DNA of 64,000 bases from Valencia hispanica (lineage: Eukaryota; Chordata; Actinopteri; Cyprinodontiformes; Valenciidae), in the NCBI GenBank assembly GCA_963556495.2, contig OY747705.1, forward strand, positions 40,393,798 through 40,457,797. Direction: 5' to 3'. Made by a program: the position numbers and the translations under genes. Of this stretch, positions 10,500 through 19,417 are shown piece after piece (positions within the stretch are counted from its first letter, which is position 1; each line of letters starts with the position of its first letter). The notes below the pieces were generated by a model, which saw only the letters and a list, made by a program, of their open reading frames with translations, was not told the DNA's origin and made no database searches.

Positions 10500-12610
10500 A
10501 ACTATTTGACTAGACCAAATTTGTGGTGTGCTACTCTCTAAGTCACATGAGCTCTTTAGTTTATCCAAATCAAATTTACTATTGAGTTAATGATGAAACT
10601 TTGTGGAATAACAACATTAAAAAAACTTTTAAAATGTCTTAGGTGTGCATGCGTTTGAGCCTGCATTTATGTTACAAGCTGGAGTGGGTTGAAACATGCA
10701 AGTGGCAGAGCTATCAGGCTGTGCTGAAACAGATTTGAGTCATGAATAAAATATAAGCATGCTGATTTTCTCCAGAAAAAAACCCTTTTACATAATAAAC
10801 AAGTGACAAAGTATATAGGTTGTCCTTTTACCAACAGGACATGTTCCAGAGAAATCACTCAAAGCCAAAAGGTGGACATTTTCCACAGAACAACAGAACT
10901 GATGTCCAACTCCTGTCACCATCACATGTATATACTTTTGATGCAAATACTGATGATCATGATAAATAATATTGGCATCAGAAAGCAGCAGGTGTTGTAG
11001 TTTCCATAGACTGTGTGAGTGCAAATAGGATGATTTATAAATTGTCAGAGTTCCAAGGCCAAGTTCAGAGTTTCTGAGCAAAACAAGAATAAAGCTCTTC
11101 TAGCATATTAAGAAAAAACGCACATAATAACCCCCAAAACCTTTGGGCAATATACTACGTGAACAGACCAAAATTACTTCACAACAATGTAAAAAAGAAA
11201 ATCCCAGTTAGTGTTGTTGCAGCTAAGGGTGTCCCAGGGAGGTCTTGGGTTCTAGCTACAGTTGGACTGTGCTACTTAAACATGGTAAAATACACAAATG
11301 AAATGCTCTGTTATAGCAATCTTAAAGCACAGAGTTAAAAAAGCATAGAAAACCCCAAATTAATTTTGAATTGAAGAACATTTTATCTCCCTTCCCCACT
11401 TATAACAATGCCGGTGATGCAGTAACTAAATTTGCGGGTCTATTTAACCAGAGGTCATTTCCTAAGGTCCTCCTCCCAATATTCGAAAGATGGAGGTATA
11501 GCTATGATTGTATTATACTTTTTAAAGTATAAAAGTTAACGTTTCCCTTTTTATTCATATTTACTCTGCATGAGGGTGTTCTTTTAATATAGGAATGCTG
11601 GTCTGGAAGTCTCACACTATAAATTAAAAGGATCACAGGTTAGCATCACAGGTTAGTTATTACAGTTAACTTTTCAACCATATTTACATAGTGTTAAACA
11701 AAGGGTGAAGTGGCCTTCAAAAACCTTTGCTTAGTAATTAGTTGAAAGACTGGTTGTTTGCAGAGTAAAAAAAAAAACATTTTAAAGTATCAGGCAACCA
11801 GAAGTAGGCATGAAGTAAACAGTTAAATAACAACTTTTTACATTCTGTTCTTGTCTAGCCTTTACAATTTCAAGAGTAAATGCAATTTTAGAAAGTTAAC
11901 CCTTAAAAAGCTTTTTCTGATTAAGTTAACTTTTTCTGCTGAAAGAGTAGATTGAAATAGAAGAAAAGTAGTAAGTTCAACTTGCAAAATGGAAATAATG
12001 TTGGGGTTTGTTTTATCCTGACAACAGGTAATCAGGATAGAACATAACAATTTCACAATGTTAAAACCTTTAATTAAACACCTGTATATAAGGCAGTGTT
12101 ATTCAATGTCGCCATGGATGTTTGGTTCCATTCAGTCTTTCTTCTCACCTGATTTAAAAAAAGGCTATCCAAATTTAAATTTTTTAATTGTGGTGTGACA
12201 CATGAATACTCAACAAAACCAGAAGAACAATCCAGAATGGACTGGTACTTGCTGCAATGTTTTTGAGTGTGTATTTTCTTTGAGGTTCTTGACAGTGACA
12301 TGAGCTCAACAATTACATTTAGAGGAGGATGAATAGATGCAATTGCTGATGACGTACATAAGTGCTTAGATTCAGCTGGTTACTAAACAGACAATTCAGT
12401 ATTTTCTTGTATTTTTTTCCTCATCCTGCTTCTGTTGTTTGGCTCAGAGCATAACAGTAGGAGCAATCAAGTGTTCCCTCATCCTCCCTATGATCCACAG
12501 TCATTGCAGAGCTGCACAGTAGGCATTGTGAAAAACAGAGAAATAGCACAAAGAGTTGCAGCAACATTAAACAACAACAGAAACAAGATAGCAACATACA
12601 AAAAAAAAAG
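10500..12610. other. No gene recognised; spacer
   Basis: AT-rich sequence with short chance frames only, none resembling a known domain. A few A-runs (near 11770 and 12600) suggest old retroelement tails but cannot be assigned. Confidence 0.4.
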
Positions 12611-12615
12611 GAACA

Positions 12616-12715
12616 CAGCGCCTTGCAAAAGTATTCATACCCACTGAACTTTATCACAATTTACATTGTTACCAAAATTGTTGATCCATCTTATTGGGAT
12701 TTTGTATGACAGAAC
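12616..12715 (+). mobile_element. Left end of old Tc1 element, split by the ERV
   Basis: Begins CAGCGCCTTGCAAAAGTATT and runs to TGGGATTTTGTATGACAGAAC, the terminal and subterminal part of a fish Tc1 family. The continuation (CAGACCAACACAAAATAAC onward) is found at 19418, on the far side of the retrovirus. The ERV therefore inserted into this element. Confidence 0.8.
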
Positions 12716-12836
12716 AGGATGTCATGCACAAGAGCATGTGACTGAAACCAAAATGACATTTAAAAAGTACATTAGAACTATGTGATAAAAACACCCTAAG
12801 AAAATAATAATACACCATTATTATTTTTCCTTAACA
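12716..12836 (-). repeat. 3' LTR, truncated to first 121 bp of U3
   Basis: Identical over all 121 bases to 19297-19417. On the minus strand it starts TGTTAAGG directly after the polypurine tract, as a U3 should. The remaining 265 bp present in the 5' LTR (rest of U3, R and U5) are missing, and Tc1 flank follows at once. The provirus therefore lacks its own 3' processing region. Confidence 0.9.
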
Positions 12837-12846
12837 TTTCCCCCCT
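12837..12846 (-). promoter_or_regulatory. Polypurine tract (plus-strand primer site)
   Basis: Minus-strand AGGGGGGAAA immediately upstream of the TG that opens the 3' LTR. This is the expected place for the RNase H-resistant primer of plus-strand DNA synthesis, and it fixes the LTR boundary at 12836. Confidence 0.9.
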
Positions 12847-13204
12847 GAAATGTGGTTTTTAAATGTGATCACGAACAACAAAAAGTTGTAAAATAGGTAA
12901 CAACTCTAATAATATAAAAATATAAGAATCATAAAAACCAGACAACAAAAGGTTGCAAAATAAGTAGCATCCCAAATTCAAAAAAGGTAATAAGACATAT
13001 AACAAAGAAATTGCAAAAGTAAGTAGCAATTTCAAAAAGGTATTTATGCGAGCTTCACCTAGACATCATCCAATTAATCGCTACCTGAACAGTAGTTTAG
13101 GTTAATGGAATCATAAAAGGTTTTTACACATGTTAATTACACTTCATCTTCTTCTTTATTTCTGTCTTCATCTTCAAGCCTCTGATTAAGAAGAGAGTAT
13201 TGGA
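12847..13204 (-). other. ERV region between env and polypurine tract
   Basis: About 360 bp after the env stop with no open frame of note. It is AT-rich on both strands and shows no accessory gene. Confidence 0.6.
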
Positions 13205-14570
13205 CTATTGTGTTATCATGTTATTCATCATTTGTTTTATACATGGAAGAACACAACTAACAAAAACGCAGAAAAGTATCAAAATTACAATGAATGGCAT
13301 AGCTATTTTTAAAAGAACCTGATACCACCTGCCAGTTGTCAGCCAGGCCATGAGATCCCATTGTCCATTACTGCTTTCCTGTGATTCTAAAAAGTCAGCT
13401 AATCCCTGCACCCGGTCACCAATTACAGTACAAAGTCCACCTTCAGAAGCAAAAAGAGTGTCCAGAGCTACCCGATGTTGCATCAGCATGGTCTTCATCG
13501 CCAGTTTTTCAGGATCGTTGGCCAGCAGGTTGGACATTTCAGCAAGGATGTCTGTGATGTTTTCCAAAGTCCACCAAACCTCGTTCATCCGTTTTGTCAG
13601 ACTTGCAACTCCAACAGGTGGGAACATGGTGTGGAAGATTCCTTTTGCATCACTGTAGAGAGGTTTTCGTCCACCATTGTCAGAGAACGGGTTGAACACT
13701 TGTGGAGGGTTGAATTCCCGTTTATTCAGCTCTGTAGGTTTAGAAGGTGCTCCATTTTCTGTTATGATGTATGAGGAGGGTTGCAGTCGAGCCAAACTAC
13801 ATGTGCCACACCAATCCTTAGGTAGGTAGAGGTAGAAAGTGTGACCACACTTCCAGATGTATCCGTCAGGCGTTCCTATGCCAAATTGGGAGGGAACCTC
13901 TAGGAGATGGGTTCCTCTTTTGACAGTGGTTTTGAAACCACTTATCTTGTCTTGGAGTCGAGTGGTGTTGAGGGTTATGTATCTTGGCACAGATGTGTTT
14001 CCAATCGTCATCCAGTGGTTTATACGCATCATTTTCGTCTGGGTCGTTGACAAGGGTAGCGTGTCCTCACAGATGGAATTTCCTAAAAATGCATGTTTGT
14101 TGTTACAAGGGACTGAAAAACAGAAAGTGTCTTTTCCAGTAAGGCGTAGTAAGTTGATTCCTTTGGCAACTGAAGCATTCGTTTTCTTGGAAAAGTCACC
14201 AGGCTTGGACCATGTCCTGTTGTTCTCAGCAGTGCAGCAGTGAGGTAAGGTGGAACAGTCTGTTCCAACAGTTGTTATAGTTAATTTGTATAGCAGACAT
14301 ATGATATTATTTAAGGTGGTTGGGACAGCAGTCATCGATGAGACTTCTTCAGAATGGTGTGGGATCCATGAACAGACATAACAGCTGGTATTGAAACCTA
14401 AACATTTTGCAGTCAAATTAGCTATTTGGTACCAGGTGTTCTGGAACGCATGGTGGGTTAGAATTTTAGCTCTTCTTTCCTTTGATGTCTGGGCGTCATT
14501 AGGTGTGAGGAAAAAGCAGTGGAATAGAGGCAGGCAAACTGCCAGACAGGAGGGGAGCCAAACTAGTTCA
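13205..14570 (-). CDS. env: env-like ORF (surface + transmembrane), start region broken
   Basis: A frame with no stop from about 14570 to 13205; 403 codons lie below a TTG at 14416, and no in-frame ATG opens it. A hydrophobic, signal-like stretch (SCLAVCLPLFHCFF) sits at the very start of this frame, and an ATG just upstream is in a different frame, so the start has been lost by a small change. The surface part has many cysteines, N-glycosylation sites and a CGTC motif (residues 203-206 from the TTG), the CxxC of gamma-type Env. The TM part has an amphipathic region (about 280-330), one cysteine (329) where a CX6CC motif is expected but with VQ in place of the last two cysteines, a membrane helix (about 371-391) and a short tail. 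No R-x-K/R-R cleavage site is seen. Env mediates receptor binding and fusion. Whether this copy makes protein is unknown. Confidence 0.82.
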
Positions 14571-14719
14571 TGTTAGCTAGAGGCAAATAAGAGGACTAGC
14601 CCTCCAAAACAGAGGTTTGACCACTAAGGGGACAGGGATGCTGTTCTGCTGGGTTTGAGACCAGAGGCCCTATTGGTCACTCTGTCCTTTGTAGCCCAGA
14701 CTTCCCCACTGTCCCGTGT
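14571..14719 (-). other. ERV spacer between integrase remnant and env
   Basis: Short stretch with stops in the pol and env frames. An intact gammaretrovirus usually overlaps pol and env here; in this copy they no longer overlap. Confidence 0.5.
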
Positions 14720-14980
14720 CTAGTCCCCTAATTGCCTTTGCAATTTGCAGTGTGAGATGTGTATCCACGAGGATCTCTCAGCGATTTTCACAGCCGTGGG
14801 CGTGGTCAGCAGGACTTCAAAAGGTCCTTCCCAGCGGGGACTCGTCCAGCTCTTTTTAATCACTTTGATGAATACCCAGTCTCCAGGTTTGATTGGCTTT
14901 TCAGGATCCTGCAAAACAGAAGGAGAGATAGGCAGATTGTGTGCGCTTTGCACTTCTTTGGCTAGGATAATTATCTTCAT
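14720..14980 (-). pseudogene. pol: pol remnant: integrase C-terminal (GPY/F) domain
   Basis: An 86-codon frame with [28 protein letters not shown] and WIHISHCK. This is the GPY/F-type DNA-binding C-terminal domain of gammaretroviral integrases, which helps the enzyme hold viral and target DNA. It is in a different frame from the upstream integrase piece. The catalytic core with its D,D-35-E residues, which should precede it, is absent. Confidence 0.93.
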
Positions 14981-14984
14981 GTAA

Positions 14985-15374
14985 TCAGCTAATGTGATTT
15001 CTTATACATGTTAGGCATGTTTTGAAGAAATGTTTTAAGTATGCTTCCAGGTTGTATGTTGTAAAGTGTTGCTGTATTATTGATACCATCCCCCCTGTTG
15101 AGGCATGGCAAGGCCCATGGCTCACAAATGCAGCAGCTTTAAAAAGTCCATTTTCGTTTAGAATGGCACCTGTTGTTAATAATTCCTCAATTACTGGTTG
15201 AATTCCTAACTCTGCTTCCACAGAGAGGGGATATTGTCTTACTCTGGGTCTAAAATATGATTTAGCAGTTATTTGAACGGGAGCAATGGATGAGAGTAGG
15301 CCCACATCAGTGGGGCTTTTAGACCATAATGTGTCAGGGACTTCTTTGAGTTGCTTTTCTTCCTCTTCAGTCAA
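14985..15374 (-). pseudogene. pol: pol remnant: RT N-terminus fused to integrase zinc domain
   Basis: The first about 60 codons match the start of gammaretroviral RT (DTLWSKSP, YFRPRVRQYPLSVEAELGI, ELLTTGAIL). The frame then passes directly into the integrase N-terminal zinc domain: H-x3-H in SHGPCHAST and C-x2-C in KTCLTCIRN, about 30 residues apart. Everything between, including the RT YxDD active site and RNase H, has been deleted without breaking the frame. The upstream join to the protease/2H frame is interrupted only by an in-frame TGA at 15396-15398. No polymerase activity is possible. Confidence 0.92.
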
Positions 15375-15395
15375 TAAGAGGGTTTCTGCTTCTGG

Positions 15396-16133
15396 TCATT
15401 CTAATGTTGCAATTTTGGTTGTGCAGTGGAGTGGCATGATAAGGGGCAGTCTATATAAACCTGTGGATTCACTGTATTGCCAACTATCTTCTTTATTTTC
15501 TTGCAAAGTTTTAAAATCTGTGGTATTATTTGCTTTTCGCACCATATATCCCAAATCTTTCCAACGTGATGTACTGCTTTTTGTCAGGGATATATGCGGA
15601 TCTGTAGGCAAATCAAAGAATGGTTTAAGGCTGGTAGACAGTGTTACTGAGGCAGCTGAATCAGATTTTCCATCAGTAATGATGTATGAGGTGAACACTA
15701 CAGCAGGTGAGAGTTGCATAAAATAGTCTTGGAACTTGGGATCAGGTTCAGGCCTCAGAGCCATAGTCACATGTAACTGTGATGTAGGCATAATTTGTTT
15801 GTCGGGTTCAGGAACTACCTGCAAAACTGTGTCCATCATTGTTGTTGTATCTTTAAGGTTTTCTTTAGGTTTAACTCGTAAGGAGTAGTACAGACCGAGC
15901 CCCTGTGGTCTATGAATTGTATTTAGGTAAATGTCATCATTTCCTGTTCTCACAGCTCTCATGCCGTCTCCCACTGGCATAATTGAGATTTTTAGGGCTG
16001 ACATTAAGTCTCTGCCTAACAAATTGAGTGGACATTGTGGTGAAATGACTATTGAGTTTTTAGAACTTAACCTAGTTTTTGGATCTGTTATTAACACTGG
16101 TTTAGATAAAAAATGAGCGAGTAGTGGCACCAT
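15396..16133 (-). pseudogene. pol: pol: protease C-terminus plus extra 2H-phosphoesterase-like region
   Basis: A 245-codon frame. Residues 35-45 (PLNLLGRDLMS) are the C-terminal GRD motif of a retroviral aspartic protease. The following about 200 residues have no counterpart in murine leukaemia virus Pol, where protease passes almost directly to RT. This extra part holds LHVTM (His121) and PHISL (His180), two h-H-h-T/S-h motifs like the paired active-site motifs of 2H phosphoesterases, followed by WKDLGYMV. Spacing between the histidines (59 residues) is shorter than in the 2H enzymes I know (about 80), so the fold is a proposal. The frame is +1 to the protease start, shifted at a T6 run near 16111-16116 (minus strand). 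Confidence 0.8.
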
Positions 16134-16341
16134 CTGCTGATTTTACCAAAATGCTTTCTTTAGATTCTGGCAGATTAACGCCAGAAGAGATCACTGTTCT
16201 GCAAGCTCCAGTATCACAAAGGAGCTCTACTGTTTGTTCATTAACTTTAAGTGTTATGTAAGGCTTCTCTTTCAGAACATTAAGTAATTCCCAGGCGCCA
16301 CAGCAGTCCACCACCTCATTAGAGGCGGTAAAAGTATCTAG
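16102..16341 (-). pseudogene. pro: Retroviral protease, N-terminal part
   Basis: Continues in the gag frame after the gag UGA. LLCDTGACRTVIS contains the catalytic DTG of retropepsin (Asp at 16215-16213), and ADGATT is the flap region. The frame ends at a TAA just after a homopolymer of six T (minus strand), while the next frame carries the rest of the protease, so a one-base indel separates the halves. In an intact relative this would be the Gag-Pol extension made by stop-codon readthrough; it cleaves Gag and Gag-Pol. Confidence 0.92.
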
Positions 16342-16344
16342 TCA
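16310..16344 (-). promoter_or_regulatory. Gag-Pol readthrough signal: UGA-CUAG plus downstream hairpin
   Basis: The gag stop is TGA (16344-16342) followed directly by CTAG (16341-16338). UGA-CUA(G) is an established strong readthrough context. After a 12-nt spacer, ACCGCCTC (16329-16322) and GAGGTGGT (16317-16310) can form an 8-bp stem (one G-U pair) around a four-base loop. Protease continues in the same frame. This fits gamma/epsilon-type gag-pol expression by suppression rather than frameshifting. Confidence 0.85.
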
Positions 16345-17913
16345 TTGTTGTGTGAACCGCGAGTGATCTGGGGCAGTTGAACCCTGTGTATGGATCTGAT
16401 CTCGCCCTATGCCCCCTCCTCGGCCTCTGCCTCTGCTACATTGATGTGAAATGTGGCCTACTTTCCCGCAGATCCAACACGTGGGGGCAGTGTGACCACC
16501 TTGATATCTCCATGACCCCTGTGGTGTCTTATGATGTGTATTCCTTTGTGGTCTAAACCCCCTTCCTTTGTTGTGGTTGTCACTTTGATAATAAACTTCC
16601 CCCTCATCGTCTTCAACCTGAGTGTGAAATACCTGTGTGTCAGAGTCTGGAGGTTTTGGTTTCTTCCCCTTTCTTTCAATCACACCTTCTGAAAAAAGTG
16701 CATTGGCCATAAGGGTAGTAAGGTTGCATGTTTCCCATGTCAGAAGGTGATTTTTAATCCAATTAGTGATAGTGGGGTGGAAACTATGTAGCAGACCATT
16801 ACAGAAATGCCGCATATATGGAGTTTCGTCACCATTCTCTTTAGTTAGGCCACTATGGGTATCATGTTCCTTTTGGTATCTGTATTTAAAATCATCTACA
16901 GTTTCCCCAGGCTTCTGTTTTATGGAGGCCATATGCCCATAATCTGGTTTCTTTTTAAACTGTGTACGAACTTTATCCGCTACTGCATCGAATTGTTGCT
17001 TTAGTGCCCCCTGGAAATCATTCTGAAATTGTAACACAACTCCGGCATCATCTCTTCCTGTGTAATTTCCAGCTACATGGTGCCAGTCTTTCCCCAGCGA
17101 TGCAGCCATAGCCTGTCCTAATTCATGACCGTTTAACCGGTAGGATTTGACCACATCAACCATATCCTCTGTCCATTTTTCTGGATCCTCCTTATGGCTA
17201 GTGATTTGTTCTACAACCTCTTTAACGTCTTTAAGTGACCATGGTCTAAAAACATATCTCGGAGTACCATCGGCAGATGTTACTTGAATCATAAGGTTGA
17301 TATTTATTGAGTCCTCTGGTTCACTCTCATAAGATTTATCCTCAGATTTTTTTGGACCTGACTTTGTAATTCTAAGTCTTTGTTTTATTGTGGTACCATT
17401 TGTTTTTTCTTCAACTGCAAATTGATCTCTTGGAACAGGAGGATATAGACCTTCCTCTAAAGCCCCCGGCTGGTCTGATGGGGGTGTTGGTGGAGGTGCA
17501 TAAGGTTCTCCTCCAACAGCCCCAGGGGGGTCTGTCTGAGCTGTAGGTGGAGATCCATAAGGAGGAGGGCGCAGCGTGAGCTCGTCACCTAGCTTTTTCA
17601 TAAGAAGAGCCTCATCTTTAGCACCTTTGCTCTTTTTTCTGTTTTTTATATTTTGCTTCCTTTTCTCTGTTTCATCAGCCCACACACGTGTTATTTTTAA
17701 CTGTGTCTGTTTAAGTTTTTTCTTTTTACCTTTAGCGATAAGTGTTTTTGCTTCAAGAACACATACAAGTTCTCTCCATTGGCTTCCTTTAAGCTTCCCA
17801 TCTACTTTATACTTTTTGCGCCATTTTGTTAGAAACTGAAGATTTTCGGGGTTCTTTTTATACATATATTTTGAATCGCCTTCTAATTTGTCGGTGGAAA
17901 CATCGTTTCCCAT
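16342..17913 (-). CDS. gag: Gag polyprotein, intact 523-codon ORF
   Basis: Starts with MGNDVST, an N-myristoylation signal for membrane targeting. A basic region (residues 61-100) follows. Residues 116-160 are proline-rich with a PPPY late-domain motif (116-119), used to recruit NEDD4-type ligases for budding. The capsid region ends with a major homology region of pattern Q-x3-E-x4-F-x2-R (residues 333-345). Nucleocapsid has one zinc knuckle CWICGKVGHISHQC (479-492, C-x2-C-x4-H-x4-C) and arginine/glycine-rich flanks. Gag assembles the particle and packages RNA. No stop or frameshift is seen over 1.57 kb, in contrast with pol. This suggests a recent insertion or that Gag could still be made. 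Confidence 0.95.
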   Translation of the reverse strand: MGNDVSTDKLEGDSKYMYKKNPENLQFLTKWRKKYKVDGKLKGSQWRELVCVLEAKTLIAKGKKKKLKQTQLKITRVWADETEKRKQNIKNRKKSKGAKDEALLMKKLGDELTLRPPPYGSPPTAQTDPPGAVGGEPYAPPPTPPSDQPGALEEGLYPPVPRDQFAVEEKTNGTTIKQRLRITKSGPKKSEDKSYESEPEDSININLMIQVTSADGTPRYVFRPWSLKDVKEVVEQITSHKEDPEKWTEDMVDVVKSYRLNGHELGQAMAASLGKDWHHVAGNYTGRDDAGVVLQFQNDFQGALKQQFDAVADKVRTQFKKKPDYGHMASIKQKPGETVDDFKYRYQKEHDTHSGLTKENGDETPYMRHFCNGLLHSFHPTITNWIKNHLLTWETCNLTTLMANALFSEGVIERKGKKPKPPDSDTQVFHTQVEDDEGEVYYQSDNHNKGRGFRPQRNTHHKTPQGSWRYQGGHTAPTCWICGKVGHISHQCSRGRGRGGGIGRDQIHTQGSTAPDHSRFTQQ

Positions 17914-19010
17914 CTTTGCGTTGTTTTTATATAAGCCTTAATGGGTTCTATTAATTGGTCTGGTAAAGTCTGTTGTTAGAATACCAAATAGTTCTATGGG
18001 AATAACTACAGTAATTAATATTAAGGTTAAGGTGAATGAAAAAGCAAGAACTATGAAATTAGTCTGTTGATGAGTTAAAGTTAGTGATTTATTCTTTAAT
18101 TAATTAAAGTAATCTTTTTTGTTTTTGGTCATTTATTTGAGATTTTTTTCTTGTACTCAATTTCTGCTAAAACTGGATCGTATAGTTTTTACTCTAAGTG
18201 TCTCTCTTGTGCAACTAGATTGAGTCGTCCTATGGCTTTCCTAATCTAAGGATGTGTTGTGTAACCTATAATCCACACAGAACGTCTCTTGTAGTGCCCG
18301 TTCAAACCGTACGTTAACACCGTTAGGTTTCAGGTTGGACTGGCATACATAAAGATTATGTCCTGTGTCTAATCTTTCTTATACCCACTTAGGGTGCGGT
18401 ATTTCGTTTTGATTCTGCTGTTTGTGTTTTTACTTCCATACACTGGCGTGCTTTATTTCCCACCGAGGTGGATTGGTTCGCAAACCTAACCCGTTACAAC
18501 CGTATATTTTTCAAGGTGGTCAGGTTCGCAGACCTGTACCGTTACGCCCTTTTTCAAGGTGGACCGGTTCGCAAACCAGGTCCGTTACACCTTTTTTTTT
18601 TTTGTTCATATTTTATTTTTGAAGGTGGTCAGGTTCGCAGACCTGTCCCGTTACACCCCTTTTTCAAGGTGGACCGGTTCGGAAACCAGGTCCGTTACAC
18701 CCTTCTTTTGTCACTAAACAGTTACGGATCAACACCTGATATTTTATCAGAGAGGCTAAAGCGTTCTTTAGGCCCAAACAGCAGAATATACCCTGACTAT
18801 CTTAGAATTTGTTTTGTTAAATGTAAAGGTGCACAAAAAAGACGTACTCACAATGTTTGCCCTATGCGAGTGACTCAAACCGAATCGATCGCACGGGAGC
18901 ACGCGCAGGGGGTCCTCGTGGAAGTTATGCAGCCGGCCAGTGCAGCAATTCAGCGATCTGGATGTCAAAAACAGCCCTTCGACGAAAACCACCTGCGGGA
19001 GTGCTCCGTA
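17914..19010 (-). other. ERV 5' leader (untranslated, about 1.1 kb)
   Basis: Region between the primer-binding site and the gag ATG, where gammaretroviruses keep dimerisation and packaging signals. Its main feature is the tandem hairpin array at 18466-18703. No gag-like frame starts earlier; short plus-strand frames across it are chance. Confidence 0.8.
18466..18703 (-). repeat. Five tandem hairpin repeats in the ERV leader
   Basis: Units at 18466-18501, 18513-18549, 18557-18592, 18621-18659 and 18667-18703 share (plus strand) GGTGG, a GGTTCGCA-type centre and CCGTTACACC, with T-rich spacers. On the RNA-sense strand, units 3 and 5 can fold as GGACC-U-GGUU / AACC-GGUCC, with loop UGCG in unit 3 and UCCG in unit 5. 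Units 2 and 4 fold with a CAGGU/ACCUG stem near the same UGCG-containing loop. The two classes alternate and differ on both arms in a compensatory way. A packaging or dimerisation role is inferred from position. Confidence 0.85.
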
Positions 19011-19028
19011 CGTCGGGTCTCGGCACCA
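19011..19028 (-). promoter_or_regulatory. Primer-binding site, tRNA-Phe-like
   Basis: Minus-strand TGGTGCCGAGACCCGACG, three bases after the end of the 5' LTR. It matches the complement of the tRNA-Phe 3' end (TGGTGCCGAAACCCGGGA) at 14 of 18 positions, including the first nine. This is where a host tRNA primes minus-strand DNA synthesis. Confidence 0.8.
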
Positions 19029-19031
19029 AGA

Positions 19032-19417
19032 TGTTAGGTAATTGTTGTGGTTTACCTAAAAACGAGTCACACACAAAAGTCGGAGATAATTTAGACAATA
19101 AGCTCTGCAGAGGTAGATGTGGTTCAATCAGTTCTGCAGAGGGAGACCAGCAAAATACGGTAAGGAATGAGCCAACCGTCTGTCTGTTATCAGCTCCTGT
19201 CACTCGTCTCCCACTGATCTCATCACTGGTCTCAAAGGGTTTCACCTCTGCAGACTCTCTTTATTTAGTCACACTTCATTAACATATTAAAAGACTAGGA
19301 TGTCATGCACAAGAGCATGTGACTGAAACCAAAATGACATTTAAAAAGTACATTAGAACTATGTGATAAAAACACCCTAAGAAAATAATAATACACCATT
19401 ATTATTTTTCCTTAACA
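19032..19417 (-). repeat. 5' LTR, 386 bp, complete
   Basis: Bounded by TGTTAAGG at the U3 start and CCTAACA at the U5 end (minus strand), an imperfect inverted repeat with canonical TG...CA. An AATAAA lies at 19265-19260, about 152 bases into the LTR. The first 121 bases are identical to the truncated 3' LTR. The primer-binding site follows after a TCT spacer. It should carry the promoter of this provirus. Confidence 0.9.

Larger units (their letters stand above)
12716..19417 (-). mobile_element. Endogenous retrovirus, gamma/epsilon-type, non-autonomous (pol gutted)
   Basis: Order on the minus strand: 5' LTR (19417-19032), primer-binding site (19028-19011), leader with hairpin array, gag (17913-16342), readthrough stop, protease, an extra 2H-like region, an RT stub fused to an integrase N-terminus, an integrase C-terminus, env, polypurine tract and a truncated 3' LTR (12836-12716). 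The provirus is about 6.7 kb. RT core, RNase H and integrase core are absent. Gag and most of env remain open, and the shared LTR part is identical, so insertion is recent. It sits inside an old Tc1 element. Gamma/epsilon-type assignment rests on same-frame gag-pol separated by one stop, PPPY, the GPY/F integrase C-terminus and the CxxC motif in the Env surface unit. Confidence 0.93.

Noticed and set aside
10012..10500. 162-codon repetitive ORF
   Set aside because: It is generated by the 22-bp minisatellite.
12716..12836. A complete 121-bp LTR pair
   Set aside because: The 5' copy continues to 19032, where the LTR end and primer-binding site are found, so the left copy is truncated rather than the LTR being short.
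13350..14243. Plus-strand open frames of 99-128 codons
   Set aside because: They are antisense to env and carry no domain.
18466..18703. Regularly spaced repeats resembling a CRISPR array
   Set aside because: The spacers are short T-rich runs, the units are diverged hairpins, and they lie inside a retroviral leader in a vertebrate genome.
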